Positions 8,040 through 16,758 of a stretch of 64,000 nt of DNA are shown in pieces (position 1 is the first letter of the stretch; each line of letters opens with the position of its first letter). The notes under the pieces are model-generated. The model was not told where the DNA came from, did not search any database, and worked only from the letters and a program-made list of their open reading frames with translations. Source of the stretch: Crocinitomix sp. (GTDB taxonomy: Bacteria > Bacteroidota > Bacteroidia > Flavobacteriales_D > Crocinitomicaceae); NCBI GenBank assembly GCA_013138735.1, contig WTCE01000100.1:62001-126000 (forward strand), given 5' to 3'. The position numbers and the translations under genes are program-made.

Positions 8040-9182
8040 CTAGTCTTTTAAAATTCCTCTTGAAATAATGATTTTTTGAATTTCAGAAGTTCCTTCATAA
8101 ATCTGTGTAATTTTTGCGTCACGCATCATTCTTTCAACTTCATATTCACGAACGTATCCGTAACCACCGTGAATTTGAACTGCCTCGGTAGTCACAAATT
8201 GCGCAATTTCAGAAGAATATAATTTCGCCATTGCAGCCTCGTCTGTATAATCTTCGCCTTGATCTTTTAAAGATGCAGCATTTAAGCACATCAATCGGGC
8301 AGCATGCACTTGTGTTGCCATATCGGCCAATTTAAAAGCAATAGCTTGATGCTTATAAATTTCTTTCCCAAAAGTTTTACGTTCTTTCGAATAAGCAATT
8401 GCTAATTCTAATGCGCCAGAAGCAATTCCCATAGCTTGAGAAGCAATTCCTATACGGCCGCCTCCTAATGTTTTCATGGCAAACTTAAATCCGAATCCTT
8501 CTTCCCCAATTCTATTCTCTTTAGGGATTTTTACATCATTGAAAATTAAGGTATGCGTATCAGAACCTCTAATCCCCATTTTATCCTCTTTCTTTCCAAC
8601 TATGAATCCATCCATTCCGCGTTCAACTATGACCGCGTTAATTCCTCTATGTCCTTTTTCTCTATCCGTTTGTGCAATTACGATATAAATAGATGCCGAA
8701 CTACCGTTAGTAATCCAGTTTTTCGTTCCGTTTAAGATATAATGATCGCCATTGTCAATTGCCATTGTCTGTTGAGACGTAGCATCTGATCCCGCTTCAG
8801 GTTCAGAAAGACAAAATGCACCAATTTTTTCACCTCGAGCAATCGGGGCTAAATATTTCATTTTTTGTTCTTCGCTTCCAAAAGTTTCTAAGCCCCAACA
8901 TACAAGTGAGTTGCAAACAGACATACAAACTGCCATAGATGCATCAACCTTTGAAATTTCTTCCATTGCTAATACGTATGAGACAGAATCCATTCCACCA
9001 CCATCATATTTAGGGTCAACCATCATTCCTAGAAATCCTAATTCACCTAATTGCTTAGCTTCTTCTACCGGAAATGTGGCATGAATATCTCTATCAATTA
9101 CTCCTGGTTTAAGCACGTTTTGTGCGAAATCTCTAGCAGCATCTCTAACCGCTAATTGTTCTTCCGTATAACTAAAATCCAT
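8040..9182 (-). CDS. acyl-CoA dehydrogenase
   Basis: This 380-residue flavoprotein is of the short/branched-chain acyl-CoA dehydrogenase type. It oxidises acyl-CoA to the 2-enoyl-CoA and passes electrons to ETF, in fatty-acid or branched amino-acid breakdown. Seen: an N-terminal helical domain, the flavin-contact motif FCLSEPEAGSDATS, WITNGSSASIYIV, the signature GGRIGIASQAMGIA, the QIHGGYGYVREYEVERMMRD motif, and IYEGTSEIQ with the likely catalytic Glu of this subfamily. The substrate cannot be told from the sequence. It is a single-gene unit, divergent from anmK and with a terminator downstream. Confidence 0.93.
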   Translation of the reverse strand: MDFSYTEEQLAVRDAARDFAQNVLKPGVIDRDIHATFPVEEAKQLGELGFLGMMVDPKYDGGGMDSVSYVLAMEEISKVDASMAVCMSVCNSLVCWGLETFGSEEQKMKYLAPIARGEKIGAFCLSEPEAGSDATSQQTMAIDNGDHYILNGTKNWITNGSSASIYIVIAQTDREKGHRGINAVIVERGMDGFIVGKKEDKMGIRGSDTHTLIFNDVKIPKENRIGEEGFGFKFAMKTLGGGRIGIASQAMGIASGALELAIAYSKERKTFGKEIYKHQAIAFKLADMATQVHAARLMCLNAASLKDQGEDYTDEAAMAKLYSSEIAQFVTTEAVQIHGGYGYVREYEVERMMRDAKITQIYEGTSEIQKIIISRGILKD

Positions 9183-9260
9183 TAACCTTAACTTTGAAAT
9201 AATTATTTATCTTGTTCAACAATTCAATCTTGGTCTAAAAAATCAAGTTGAAACTCGGTA

Positions 9261-9268
9261 CAAATTTA
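9261..9268 (-). promoter_or_regulatory. TAnnTTTG promoter -7 element for the acyl-CoA dehydrogenase
   Basis: On the minus strand this reads TAAATTTG. A TTG on that strand at 9286-9288 lies 17 bases upstream as a possible -33 element; it would overlap the anmK start codon. Confidence 0.5.
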
Positions 9269-9287
9269 GCAATAATTTAGCAATACA

Positions 9288-10382
9288 ATGGTGTCTTTTA
9301 AAAGTTTGAAAAAGGTGGGGGTTATTGGCTTAATGTCAGGTACTTCTCTAGATGGGTTGGACTTGTGCTTTGCAGAATTTGAGATTAAAAACAAGCAATG
9401 GACATTTGTGATCAAAGCGACAAAAGGCATTAGTTATTCAACTGGTTGGCGAAACCGTTTAAATCAAGCGTTTTTTACGAAAGAGGAAGACTTTAAGAAA
9501 TTGGAGACTGATTATGGAACATTTTTAGGAAGCGAAACTTCGATTTTCATGGATGAGCAAGGAATAAAGGATGAGGTTCACCTTGTTGCATCCCATGGGC
9601 ATACGGTATTTCATGAGCCCAGTAAAGGGATAACCGTGCAAATTGGTGACGGCGCACAAATTGCGAAACTCGCAAATAAACCAGTTATCAATAATTTTAG
9701 GATTAAAGATGTTCAGTTGGGTGGGCAAGGAGCGCCATTAGTTCCAGTAGGAGATGCTTTTCTTTTTTCAGAATATGACGCTTGCCTAAATTTAGGAGGC
9801 ATTGCAAATGTTAGTTATCAGCAAAAGAAACAACGTCTTGCATTTGATATTGCACCATGTAATTTGCCTTTGAATAAAATCATGCGCAACTTTTATCAAA
9901 AAGAATTTGATGAAAATGGTGATTTAGCACAATCAGGAGATTGCATTGAAGCACTTTTAAGTCAATTGGACCAATTGGCCTATTATAAATTGGAAGCTCC
10001 AAAATCTTTGGCTGTGGAATGGTTGAATAAACAATTTGATCCCATCCTGCAGCAATATATGAATGACGATTATGACTTGGCGGATGTTATGCATACAATT
10101 ATTCAACATGAAACAAAGCAGATTGCGCAAGTCCTAAATGCAAATAAAATTAAAACGGTACTAGTAACGGGAGGCGGCGCATATAATGGGTTTTTCATGG
10201 AAGAACTGATAAACAAGTCAAAAGCTCAAATCATAAAACCTACCAATCAAATTGTAGAATTTAAAGAAGCATTAATTTTTGCTTTCCTTGGATTGTTAAA
10301 CGTTCTTGGTGAGACAAACACCTTTAAATCGGTGACGGGCGCTACACATGATTCAATAGGTGGCTTTGTAACTTACCCTTAG
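9288..10382 (+). CDS. anmK: anhydro-N-acetylmuramic acid kinase
   Basis: AnmK phosphorylates and opens 1,6-anhydro-MurNAc released during cell-wall turnover, feeding recycling to GlcNAc-6-phosphate. The 364-residue product has the hallmark GLMSGTSLDGLDL near the N-terminus (ATP-binding ASKHA fold), ASHGHTVFHEP, VQIGDGAQIA, FRIKDVQLGGQGAPLVP with the conserved catalytic Asp region, and LNLGGIANVS. C-terminal VTGGGAYNGFFME is the second ATP-binding segment. The length is normal. No murQ is next to it. The start is the first ATG after the divergent promoter region. Confidence 0.96.
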   Translation: MVSFKSLKKVGVIGLMSGTSLDGLDLCFAEFEIKNKQWTFVIKATKGISYSTGWRNRLNQAFFTKEEDFKKLETDYGTFLGSETSIFMDEQGIKDEVHLVASHGHTVFHEPSKGITVQIGDGAQIAKLANKPVINNFRIKDVQLGGQGAPLVPVGDAFLFSEYDACLNLGGIANVSYQQKKQRLAFDIAPCNLPLNKIMRNFYQKEFDENGDLAQSGDCIEALLSQLDQLAYYKLEAPKSLAVEWLNKQFDPILQQYMNDDYDLADVMHTIIQHETKQIAQVLNANKIKTVLVTGGGAYNGFFMEELINKSKAQIIKPTNQIVEFKEALIFAFLGLLNVLGETNTFKSVTGATHDSIGGFVTYP

Positions 10383-10441
10383 AACGTTTATAACTCTACT
10401 AAATCTTTCCTTTAATCAAAACCCAAAGTGAAAATCTTTCT

Positions 10442-10449
10442 TAATTTTG
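10442..10449 (+). promoter_or_regulatory. TAnnTTTG promoter -7 element for the amino-acid dehydrogenase
   Basis: TAATTTTG fits TAnnTTTG and lies 22 bases before the ATG at 10472. No convincing TTG is seen at the -33 distance. Confidence 0.5.
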
Positions 10450-10471
10450 CGTTTTTAAAAAAATCTTTTTC

Positions 10472-11701
10472 ATGATTGAATTATTAGAGAAGTTTGAGAA
10501 TAAGCGACCAGAAATTGTCTTCGAATGGAAGGACGCTGAAACCGAAGCAGAAGGCTGGGTTGTAATTAATTCGTTAAGAGGTGGTGCCGCTGGCGGTGGA
10601 ACCAGAATGAGGAAAGGTTTAGATAAGCGTGAAGTGGAGTCTTTGGCTAAAACCATGGAAGTTAAATTTACTGTTGCTGGACCACAAATTGGTGGCGCCA
10701 AATCAGGAATTAATTTTGATCCATTAGATGCTCGAAAAGAAGGTGTTCTAAGACGTTGGTATGCAGCGGTAACTCCTTTGTTAAAGCACTACTACGGAAC
10801 TGGTGGAGATTTAAATGTTGACGAAATTCATGAAGTAATTCCAATTACTGAAGATTGTGGCGTTTGGCATCCGCAAGAAGGTGTGTTTAACGGACATTTT
10901 CAACCGCGCGAAGCTCAAAAAATTAACCGAATTGGTCAATTACGCCAAGGCGTTTTAAAAGTAATCGAGGATGAAAAATTCTCACCAAGTGTGAAACGTA
11001 AATACGTTATCGCTGATATGATTACTGGATATGGCGTTAGTGAGTCAATTTTTCATTACTATAATTTGTGGAATGAATCTTTAGCCGGAAAAAAAGTAAT
11101 TGTTCAAGGTTGGGGAAATGTTGGTTCAGCTGGAGCTTATTATTTAGCACAACATGGCGCCAAAATTGTTGGTATCATTGATCGTGTTGGAGGATTAATT
11201 AATGAAGACGGATTTTCATTAGAAGAGATTAGAGAACTATTCTTAAATAAAAACGGAAATCAATTGAATGCGCCAAACATGCTTTCGTATGATGAGGTGA
11301 ATGCAAAAATTTGGGATGTTCCTGCAGATGTTTTTATTCCTTGTGCAGGTTCACGAATGATTACGCAAGACCAAGTTGAGCGAATGATTCAAGGTGGTGT
11401 CAATGTTATTTCTGCTGGAGCGAATGTTCCATTTGCGGATAAAGAAATTTTCTTTGGACCAATTGCAGATTATACAGATGAAAAGATTTCTTTAATTCCA
11501 GATTTTATTTCCAATTGTGGAATGGCAAGAGTCTTTGCTTATTTAATGAGCAGTGATTTAGATGTATTAACCGATAAAAACATATTTGAAGACACTTCAA
11601 ATACAATTAAAGTGGCGCTAATAGCTGCTAATAAAGCTAACCCAAGTAAAGTAAATATTGCGAAAACTGCATTTGAAATTGCATTAAACAAATTAGTCTA
11701 A
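10472..11701 (+). CDS. Glu/Leu/Phe/Val-family amino-acid dehydrogenase
   Basis: This 409-residue NAD(P)-dependent oxidative deaminase belongs to the ELFV dehydrogenase family. The substrate domain holds GGAAGGGTRMRKG, and the catalytic-lysine region is QIGGAKSGINFDP. GGDLNVDEIHEV and VWHPQEGVFNGHF follow. The Rossmann domain starts with VIVQGWGNVGSAGAYYLA, with Asp in IIDRVGG as the cofactor ribose contact, and PCAGSRMITQD and ISAGANVPFAD lie toward the end. Leucine or phenylalanine use is as likely as glutamate, because the substrate-pocket residues cannot be assigned by eye. The gap to nhaD is only 3 bases, so these two are probably co-transcribed. Confidence 0.88.
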   Translation: MIELLEKFENKRPEIVFEWKDAETEAEGWVVINSLRGGAAGGGTRMRKGLDKREVESLAKTMEVKFTVAGPQIGGAKSGINFDPLDARKEGVLRRWYAAVTPLLKHYYGTGGDLNVDEIHEVIPITEDCGVWHPQEGVFNGHFQPREAQKINRIGQLRQGVLKVIEDEKFSPSVKRKYVIADMITGYGVSESIFHYYNLWNESLAGKKVIVQGWGNVGSAGAYYLAQHGAKIVGIIDRVGGLINEDGFSLEEIRELFLNKNGNQLNAPNMLSYDEVNAKIWDVPADVFIPCAGSRMITQDQVERMIQGGVNVISAGANVPFADKEIFFGPIADYTDEKISLIPDFISNCGMARVFAYLMSSDLDVLTDKNIFEDTSNTIKVALIAANKANPSKVNIAKTAFEIALNKLV

Positions 11702-11704
11702 GTT

Positions 11705-13195
11705 ATGGGAATAGAGTACTTAATGGTAATCATATTCATTGTTGGATATATAGCGATTGCCTTAGAACATAATATCAAAGTAGATAAAGCAGCTTCTGCC
11801 TTGGTCATTGGGATGGTTTGTTGGGGATTGTATGCCATCTGGCCATCTGAGCATTTGAAGGTAGATACAGAGCAATCAGTCAATCAGTTAATGAAGGATA
11901 AAGAGCTCCGGGAAAGGAATGAGACCTTTGTTGATTATTTGGAGCATGAAGAGGAGGAATACAGAGAAGAAGTGTTTAAACACCCAGAAGCGTATGAAGG
12001 AAGAGAACGAATTCCAGTAGAAGAAACTAAGGAATACGTGCAGCACTTTGTAAAACACGGCTTAACACATCATTTATACGACATTGCCGGAATTCTATTC
12101 TTCCTACTCGGTGCAATGACAATTGTGGAATTAATTGACGCCTATGATGGATTTTCCGTCATAACAGACAGGATTACTACCACCAATAAAGTCAAGCTAC
12201 TCTGGGTCATTTGTGTGCTCACGTTCTTTATGTCCGCCGCACTCGACAATTTAACCACCTCCATAGTTATGATCTCCGTAATAAGGAAATTGATTGACGA
12301 TAAAAAGGTGAAATGGCTCTTTGGCGGTTTTATAATTATTGCTGCAAATGCAGGTGGTGCATGGTCTCCAATTGGAGATGTTACCACAACAATGTTATGG
12401 AATAATGGTCAAATTCCTGATACAGGGGTGATTATTGTAAATCTGATTATACCGTCATTGGTTGCTATGTTGGTGCCACTTACTTTGGCCTCTTTCTTTG
12501 TGAAAGGAACGGTTAAGCGACCTGATAAAGTTATGTCTCTCGGACATGACAATGCTACCCCTGAAAAATGGGAGAAATCATTCGTCTTTGCCTTAGGACT
12601 TTGTGGATTGCTATTTGTTCCGGTATTCAAAACAGTTACGCATTTACCTCCATTTACTGGAATGATGCTGAGTTTAGGTATATTGTGGTTAATTACTGAG
12701 TTACTAATATCTAGAAAAGACAGCGCTAGTAAAAAAGGGTTAACAGTTGTTTCGGTACTTCAAAAAATTGATACAGCCAGTGTATTGTTCTTTTTAGGAA
12801 TATTAATGGCCGTAGCAGCATTGCAAGAAGTTGGGCACTTGGCACAAGTGGCACATTTCTTGGATAATACTTTTGATCAGAACATCTATTCAATTAATGT
12901 TTCAATTGGATTATTGTCAGCCATTGTGGATAACGTTCCACTAGTTGCGGCAGCACAAGGTATGTACCCTATAGATTCTACGGGTGATTTTGCTGCCAAT
13001 GGTATGTTCTGGCAGTTCTTAGCATATTGTGCTGGAACGGGAGGAAGTGCATTGATTATTGGTTCTGCAGCGGGTGTTGCAGTAATGGGATTAGAGAAAA
13101 TTAGCTTTGGTTGGTACATTAAAAAGATATCGCTTTACGCAATTGTTGGTTATTTTGCCGGAGCGGCAACTTACTACTTCATGTTTGCGGTGTAA
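11705..13195 (+). CDS. nhaD: NhaD-type Na+/H+ antiporter
   Basis: This 496-residue inner-membrane protein has about a dozen hydrophobic segments. Conserved NhaD/IT-superfamily motifs are visible: GILFFLLGAMTIVELIDAYDGF, SAALDNLTTSIVMISV, ANAGGAWSPIGDVTTTMLW, ASVLFFLGILMAVAALQEVGHL, and AIVDNVPLVAAAQGMY with the conserved Asp-Asn pair. It should exchange Na+ or Li+ for protons, which fits a marine or sodium-using cell. Residues about 50-118 form a long, strongly charged segment between the second and third hydrophobic segments (HEEEEYREEV and VEETKEYVQ lie in it), more than I expect for the family. It follows the dehydrogenase by 3 bases. Confidence 0.93.
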   Translation: MGIEYLMVIIFIVGYIAIALEHNIKVDKAASALVIGMVCWGLYAIWPSEHLKVDTEQSVNQLMKDKELRERNETFVDYLEHEEEEYREEVFKHPEAYEGRERIPVEETKEYVQHFVKHGLTHHLYDIAGILFFLLGAMTIVELIDAYDGFSVITDRITTTNKVKLLWVICVLTFFMSAALDNLTTSIVMISVIRKLIDDKKVKWLFGGFIIIAANAGGAWSPIGDVTTTMLWNNGQIPDTGVIIVNLIIPSLVAMLVPLTLASFFVKGTVKRPDKVMSLGHDNATPEKWEKSFVFALGLCGLLFVPVFKTVTHLPPFTGMMLSLGILWLITELLISRKDSASKKGLTVVSVLQKIDTASVLFFLGILMAVAALQEVGHLAQVAHFLDNTFDQNIYSINVSIGLLSAIVDNVPLVAAAQGMYPIDSTGDFAANGMFWQFLAYCAGTGGSALIIGSAAGVAVMGLEKISFGWYIKKISLYAIVGYFAGAATYYFMFAV

Positions 13196-13242
13196 CAAAA
13201 GATGAGATCACTCGTTAATATAATTATAAAAAGAAAGAGCAT

Positions 13243-13950
13243 ATGAGCGCATTAGCTTTATTACTTCAAACAACGAATTTAGCCGTTTCTGACAGCACGC
13301 AAGTAGCTGGCGGAATCACTGAAGGGACAAAGGATATTCCTGTATGGGAATTAGTGATGGATGGTGGATGGGCCATGATTCCATTAGCGATCTTATCCGT
13401 AATGACGATTTATATTTTCGTTGAACGACTATTGTCTATCAATAAATCTTTGAAAGATGAAAGAGATTTCATGGTTCAAGTAAAAAGTTATTTGATGGAT
13501 GGTAAGGTTGATGCTGCACGTGATTTATGTTCGCAAACAAACAATCCAGCAGCCAGAATGGTTGAAAAAGGGATTTCACGAATTGGTAAACCTATGCGTG
13601 ATATCGTTAGCTCAATTGAAAATGTAGGTAAACTAGAAATTTATCAATTAGAAAAAAGGTTGAGTTTCTTAGCTACTGCCGCAGGTGTTGCTCCAATGAT
13701 TGGTTTCTTGGGTACAACATTGGGGATGGTAAAAACATTCCATGCATTGAAGTTTGAAAAAACATTAGAAATTTCAACAATATCAGGAGGGATTATGGAA
13801 GCCATGGTGACTACGGTAGCTGGTTTAGTTGTGGGTATTATAGCTTATAGCGCATATAATTATTTGGTAGCGAAAGTGGACAAAGTAATCCACACAATGG
13901 AAGGCGCTTCAATCGAATTTTTAGATTTATTGAACGAACCGGGTAAATAG
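13243..13950 (+). CDS. exbB: MotA/TolQ/ExbB proton channel protein
   Basis: This 235-residue inner-membrane protein is the channel subunit that, with ExbD, feeds proton-motive force to TonB. Three hydrophobic segments are seen: MIPLAILSVMTIYIFVERLL, LATAAGVAPMIGFLGTTLGMV and VTTVAGLVVGIIAYSAYNYL. The GFLGTTLGMV motif with its polar channel residues, and GGIMEAMVTTVAGL, are typical. The N-terminus has a short hydrophobic extension (MSALALLLQTT) that may be a cleaved signal. It is first in a four-gene cluster exbB-exbD-tonB-folC with 15-20 base gaps or overlaps. Confidence 0.92.
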   Translation: MSALALLLQTTNLAVSDSTQVAGGITEGTKDIPVWELVMDGGWAMIPLAILSVMTIYIFVERLLSINKSLKDERDFMVQVKSYLMDGKVDAARDLCSQTNNPAARMVEKGISRIGKPMRDIVSSIENVGKLEIYQLEKRLSFLATAAGVAPMIGFLGTTLGMVKTFHALKFEKTLEISTISGGIMEAMVTTVAGLVVGIIAYSAYNYLVAKVDKVIHTMEGASIEFLDLLNEPGK

Positions 13951-13970
13951 TTGTACCGTAAATTAGAAAG

Positions 13971-14381
13971 ATGAATTTAGGAAGAAGAAATAGAGTAAAA
14001 GCTGAAGGGGGAATGTCCTCTATGACGGATCTTGTATTCTTAATGCTGATCTTTTTCATCATCATGAGTACAATGACTTCGCCAGGGATAGATGTGAATT
14101 TACCAAATTCGGATATTAAGGCACAAGGACCAGATCAACCTGAGGTGCATATTGGAATTACACCGGATAATAGGTACATGTTCCAAGAGGCACCAGATGT
14201 ACTTTATAATTATGAAGAGATAGAGCCTATGATCATTCAAAAAATGAATGAAGATTTAGCTGGGAATGATAAAATTAAAATATCAGGTGATCAAGATGCC
14301 GATTATCAATATGTATTTAAAATAATTGCTTTGGCAAAATCAAAAGAATGGAAACCAATTTTGGTATTCAAGAATAATTAA
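13971..14381 (+). CDS. exbD: ExbD/TolR-family biopolymer transport protein
   Basis: The product is 136 residues: a short cytosolic N-terminus (MNLGRRNRVKAEGGMSSM), then one transmembrane helix beginning TDLVFLMLIFFIIMSTM that carries the Asp used as proton carrier in ExbD/TolR, then a periplasmic domain. The C-terminal domain shows the family pattern IKISGDQDADYQYVFKII. It lies 20 bases after exbB and 15 bases before tonB. Many Bacteroidota clusters have two exbD genes; here there is one. Confidence 0.92.
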   Translation: MNLGRRNRVKAEGGMSSMTDLVFLMLIFFIIMSTMTSPGIDVNLPNSDIKAQGPDQPEVHIGITPDNRYMFQEAPDVLYNYEEIEPMIIQKMNEDLAGNDKIKISGDQDADYQYVFKIIALAKSKEWKPILVFKNN

Positions 14382-14396
14382 CGAAAGGGGAGCGGA

Positions 14397-15128
14397 ATGA
14401 AGGTAATAGACTATTTTAAACAAGAGGATCACCGTAAGGCACTATTTGCGTCTTTGATCTTTATGATGTTAATGGTACTGTTTTTTCTTTTGGTAAGCTT
14501 AGAAGAGCCTGATCCACCAATTGAGCCAGACGTTATTGAGATGGAATTACCAGAGGTAGAAATTGAACAAGGTTCAGAAGCTGCTGGTGGTAATGATAAT
14601 AGTGAAACAGCTGGAGATCCTAATCCAAATGATCAAGTTCAAGAGGCGACGCAAGATGTAGCGCAGCAAGAAGAGGAATCGACTTATGTTCCTAGTGGTA
14701 ATGGAAATTCGCAAAACGAAAATACAGCAGAAAGTGAGCCGCAACCAGATGAAACTTTCGGTTTCCCAGGAGGTGGCGCCGGAGATGGTGATGGAAACGG
14801 AACTGCTTTTGGTAATGGAGATGGAGTAGGCGGTAACGGAGACGGGAATACGGCAGGTGATGGCGCTTCTAATTCAGAGCGTAAAGTTACAACACGCCCC
14901 TCTTTTAACGCGAATGCACAAGAAGAAGGTATCGTAGCGCTAGATATTTGGGTTGACGCAAACGGAAATGTGATCAAAACACGCTTCAACGAATCTAAAT
15001 CAACAACTGGAAATCAATATTTAATTCGATTAGCAGAGAAAGCTGCTAAGACAATGAAATATAATAAAAAGCCAGGTGTAGCTTCTGAAAAAGTGGGGTA
15101 TAAAAGATTTGAGTTTATTAAATCATAA
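14397..15128 (+). CDS. tonB: energy transducer TonB with Gly/Asn/Asp-rich spacer
   Basis: This 243-residue protein has one N-terminal membrane helix (about residues 15-35), a short Pro/acidic patch (EEPDPPIEPDVIEMELPEVE), a long low-complexity region and a C-terminal TonB domain (about 165-243: SFNANAQEEGIVALDIWVD, VIKTRFNESKSTTGNQYL, YKRFEFIKS). It should energise outer-membrane TonB-dependent receptors using ExbB/ExbD. The spacer at about 121-158 is almost only Gly, Asn, Asp and Ala (GGGAGDGDGNGTAFGNGDG) instead of the usual Pro/Lys-rich rigid span. The stop overlaps the folC start by one base (TAATG). Confidence 0.85.
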   Translation: MKVIDYFKQEDHRKALFASLIFMMLMVLFFLLVSLEEPDPPIEPDVIEMELPEVEIEQGSEAAGGNDNSETAGDPNPNDQVQEATQDVAQQEEESTYVPSGNGNSQNENTAESEPQPDETFGFPGGGAGDGDGNGTAFGNGDGVGGNGDGNTAGDGASNSERKVTTRPSFNANAQEEGIVALDIWVDANGNVIKTRFNESKSTTGNQYLIRLAEKAAKTMKYNKKPGVASEKVGYKRFEFIKS

Positions 15129-16342
15129 TGAGGTATCAAGAAATAGTCGATTGGTTATTTCAACAAATTCCAAATTACCAGAGACAAGGCGGTTCGGCCT
15201 ATAAACCAGGCTTAGACGGGATTCATAATTTATTGGAGAAAACTGGGAATCCATTTCGAGAACTCAAAACAATACATGTTGCGGGAACGAATGGAAAAGG
15301 TTCGGTTTCACATATTTTATCAACCATTTTTCAAGCGCACGGTTATCAAGTAGGCTTATTTACGAGTCCGCATATTACAGATTTTCGCGAACGTATTAAA
15401 ATCAATGGTGAATTGATTGAAACTGATTTTGTGGAGGCCTATTTTAATCAAAATAAAACGATTATAGAAAAGTTAGACGCCTCGTTTTTTGAAATCACCA
15501 CTGCTTTGGCTTTTGCTGCCTTCTCTCATAAGAATTGCGACATCTGTATCATTGAAACTGGTTTGGGTGGGAGGTTGGATTCTACTAACGTTATAAAGCC
15601 CGAATTATCGATCATTACCAATATTGCTATGGACCATGTTTCCTTTTTGGGAGATACCCTAGAAAAAATTGCTGCGGAGAAAGCGGGAATAATAAAAGAA
15701 CACGTTCCTGTTGTGATTGGAGATTGTGATCCGGCCCTCTATCCTGTTTTTAAGCATGTAGCGTACACAAAATCAAGTCCAATAGTATTTGCGCATACGG
15801 TAACTATTCCTACGTATGCAACTGATTTATTAGGGAGCTTTCAGCAACGGAATATCCATACTGCAGTTGCAGGAGCAGAGCTGTTACGTGAAAAATGGTT
15901 GCTTAATGAGAAAACAACTTTAGAAAGCCTTAAAAATGTGATTGGACGTTCCAATTTTAAAGGACGAATGCAACAAATATCTGATCAGCCCAGAGTTATT
16001 CTTGATGCGGCACATAATCAGGAGGGCATTGAAGGTTTATTGCGAGAAGTGCAGACATTAGATTTTGAACACTTAAGAATCGTGTACGGAGCATCTAACG
16101 ACAAAGAATGGCAAACGATCTTAGCTCATTTTTCGAATAAGCACAGCTATTACTTTACAACGTTTGCTTCCAAAAGGGCAGTAAGCATTGCTGATTTTAA
16201 ATCAGAATTGAAAGATTCGGATTTAACTTATGAGCTGTTTAACAGTCCATTCGAGGCTCTAAACAAATGCAAATCAGACGCTCAAACCAAGGATCTGATT
16301 CTTGTTTGTGGCAGTTTCTATTTGATGGAAAAAATAATTTAA
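15128..16342 (+). CDS. folC: bifunctional folylpolyglutamate synthase/dihydrofolate synthase
   Basis: FolC joins glutamate to dihydropteroate and then extends the polyglutamate tail of folates. The 404-residue length is typical. Seen: IHVAGTNGKGSVSHILS (P-loop), GLFTSPHITDFRERIKING, CIIETGLGGRLDSTNVI, SIITNIAMDHVSFLGDTLEKIAAEKAGIIKE and, in the C-terminal half, NFKGRMQQI, ILDAAHNQEG and VCGSFYLMEKII. It is translationally coupled to tonB by a one-base overlap. A promoter for tRNA-Val follows about 20 bases after the stop. Confidence 0.96.
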   Translation: MRYQEIVDWLFQQIPNYQRQGGSAYKPGLDGIHNLLEKTGNPFRELKTIHVAGTNGKGSVSHILSTIFQAHGYQVGLFTSPHITDFRERIKINGELIETDFVEAYFNQNKTIIEKLDASFFEITTALAFAAFSHKNCDICIIETGLGGRLDSTNVIKPELSIITNIAMDHVSFLGDTLEKIAAEKAGIIKEHVPVVIGDCDPALYPVFKHVAYTKSSPIVFAHTVTIPTYATDLLGSFQQRNIHTAVAGAELLREKWLLNEKTTLESLKNVIGRSNFKGRMQQISDQPRVILDAAHNQEGIEGLLREVQTLDFEHLRIVYGASNDKEWQTILAHFSNKHSYYFTTFASKRAVSIADFKSELKDSDLTYELFNSPFEALNKCKSDAQTKDLILVCGSFYLMEKII

Positions 16343-16361
16343 TTTTTTTTGCAAAAAAGCA

Positions 16362-16391
16362 TTGTTTTGAAATAAATGCTACTTATATTTG
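16362..16391 (+). promoter_or_regulatory. promoter of the tRNA-Val gene
   Basis: TTG at 16362-16364 and TATATTTG at 16384-16391 are separated by 19 bases, a good match to the Bacteroidota TTG/TAnnTTTG promoter. The tRNA begins 44 bases after the -7 element. Confidence 0.75.
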
Positions 16392-16434
16392 CACCCGCAT
16401 TGTGGATGCAGAGGCATCCAAATTTAATGTTATC

Positions 16435-16509
16435 GGGCAATTAGCTCAGTTGGTTCAGAGCATCTGGTTTACACCCAGAGGGTCGGGGGTTCGAATCCCT
16501 CATTGCCCA
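16435..16509 (+). tRNA. tRNA-Val (anticodon TAC)
   Basis: A full cloverleaf can be drawn: acceptor GGGCAAT with ATTGCCC, D-arm AGCTC-AGTTGGTTCA-GAGC, anticodon stem TCTGG/CCAGA around loop TTTACAC with TAC at its centre, and T-arm with GGTTCGAATCC. The discriminator is A; CCA is not encoded. It reads GUA-family valine codons. Confidence 0.96.
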
Positions 16510-16517
16510 CGAAAAGG

Positions 16518-16547
16518 AAGCCAAGTGCAAAGCACTTGGCTTTTTTT
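16518..16547 (+). terminator. terminator after tRNA-Val
   Basis: AAGCCAAGTGC and GCACTTGGCTT form an 11-bp perfect stem with a 3-base loop (AAA), followed by seven T. It starts 9 bases after the tRNA. Confidence 0.92.
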
Positions 16548-16570
16548 ATGGATTCAATCGAAGTTCACTT

Positions 16571-16758
16571 CGAATTGAAAACAAAAAAAAGCCAAAATAA
16601 TTTCTGCAAGAAAATATTGGCTTCTATGCTTCAAAGTGAAACCCTTTTCAGGGATCGCGACCACAGGGAGCAATCCAAGATCGAATTGAAAACAAAACAA
16701 AGCCAAAATAATTTCTGCAAGAAGTTATTAGCTTCTATGCTTCAAAGTGAAGCCCTAT
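16571..16758. repeat. two copies of a ~77-bp repeat (111-bp period) in the 333-bp gap after tRNA-Val
   Basis: Copy 1 is 16571-16647 and copy 2 is 16682-16758. Both begin CGAATTGAAAACAAAA and share AAGCCAAAATAATTTCTGCA and CTTCTATGCTTCAAAGTGAA, with a handful of substitutions. Within each copy AGCCAA...TTGGCT (copy 1) or AGC...GCT (copy 2) brackets TTTCTGCAAGAA, so each could fold as a hairpin. The frames open across this stretch have no start or family features and I regard the region as noncoding. Nothing else is seen between 16759 and 16880. Confidence 0.75.

Noticed and set aside
14684-14989. 101-residue minus-strand Pro-rich frame
   Set aside because: It is antisense to the Gly/Asn/Asp spacer of tonB; the Pro-rich look comes from complementing GGN codons.
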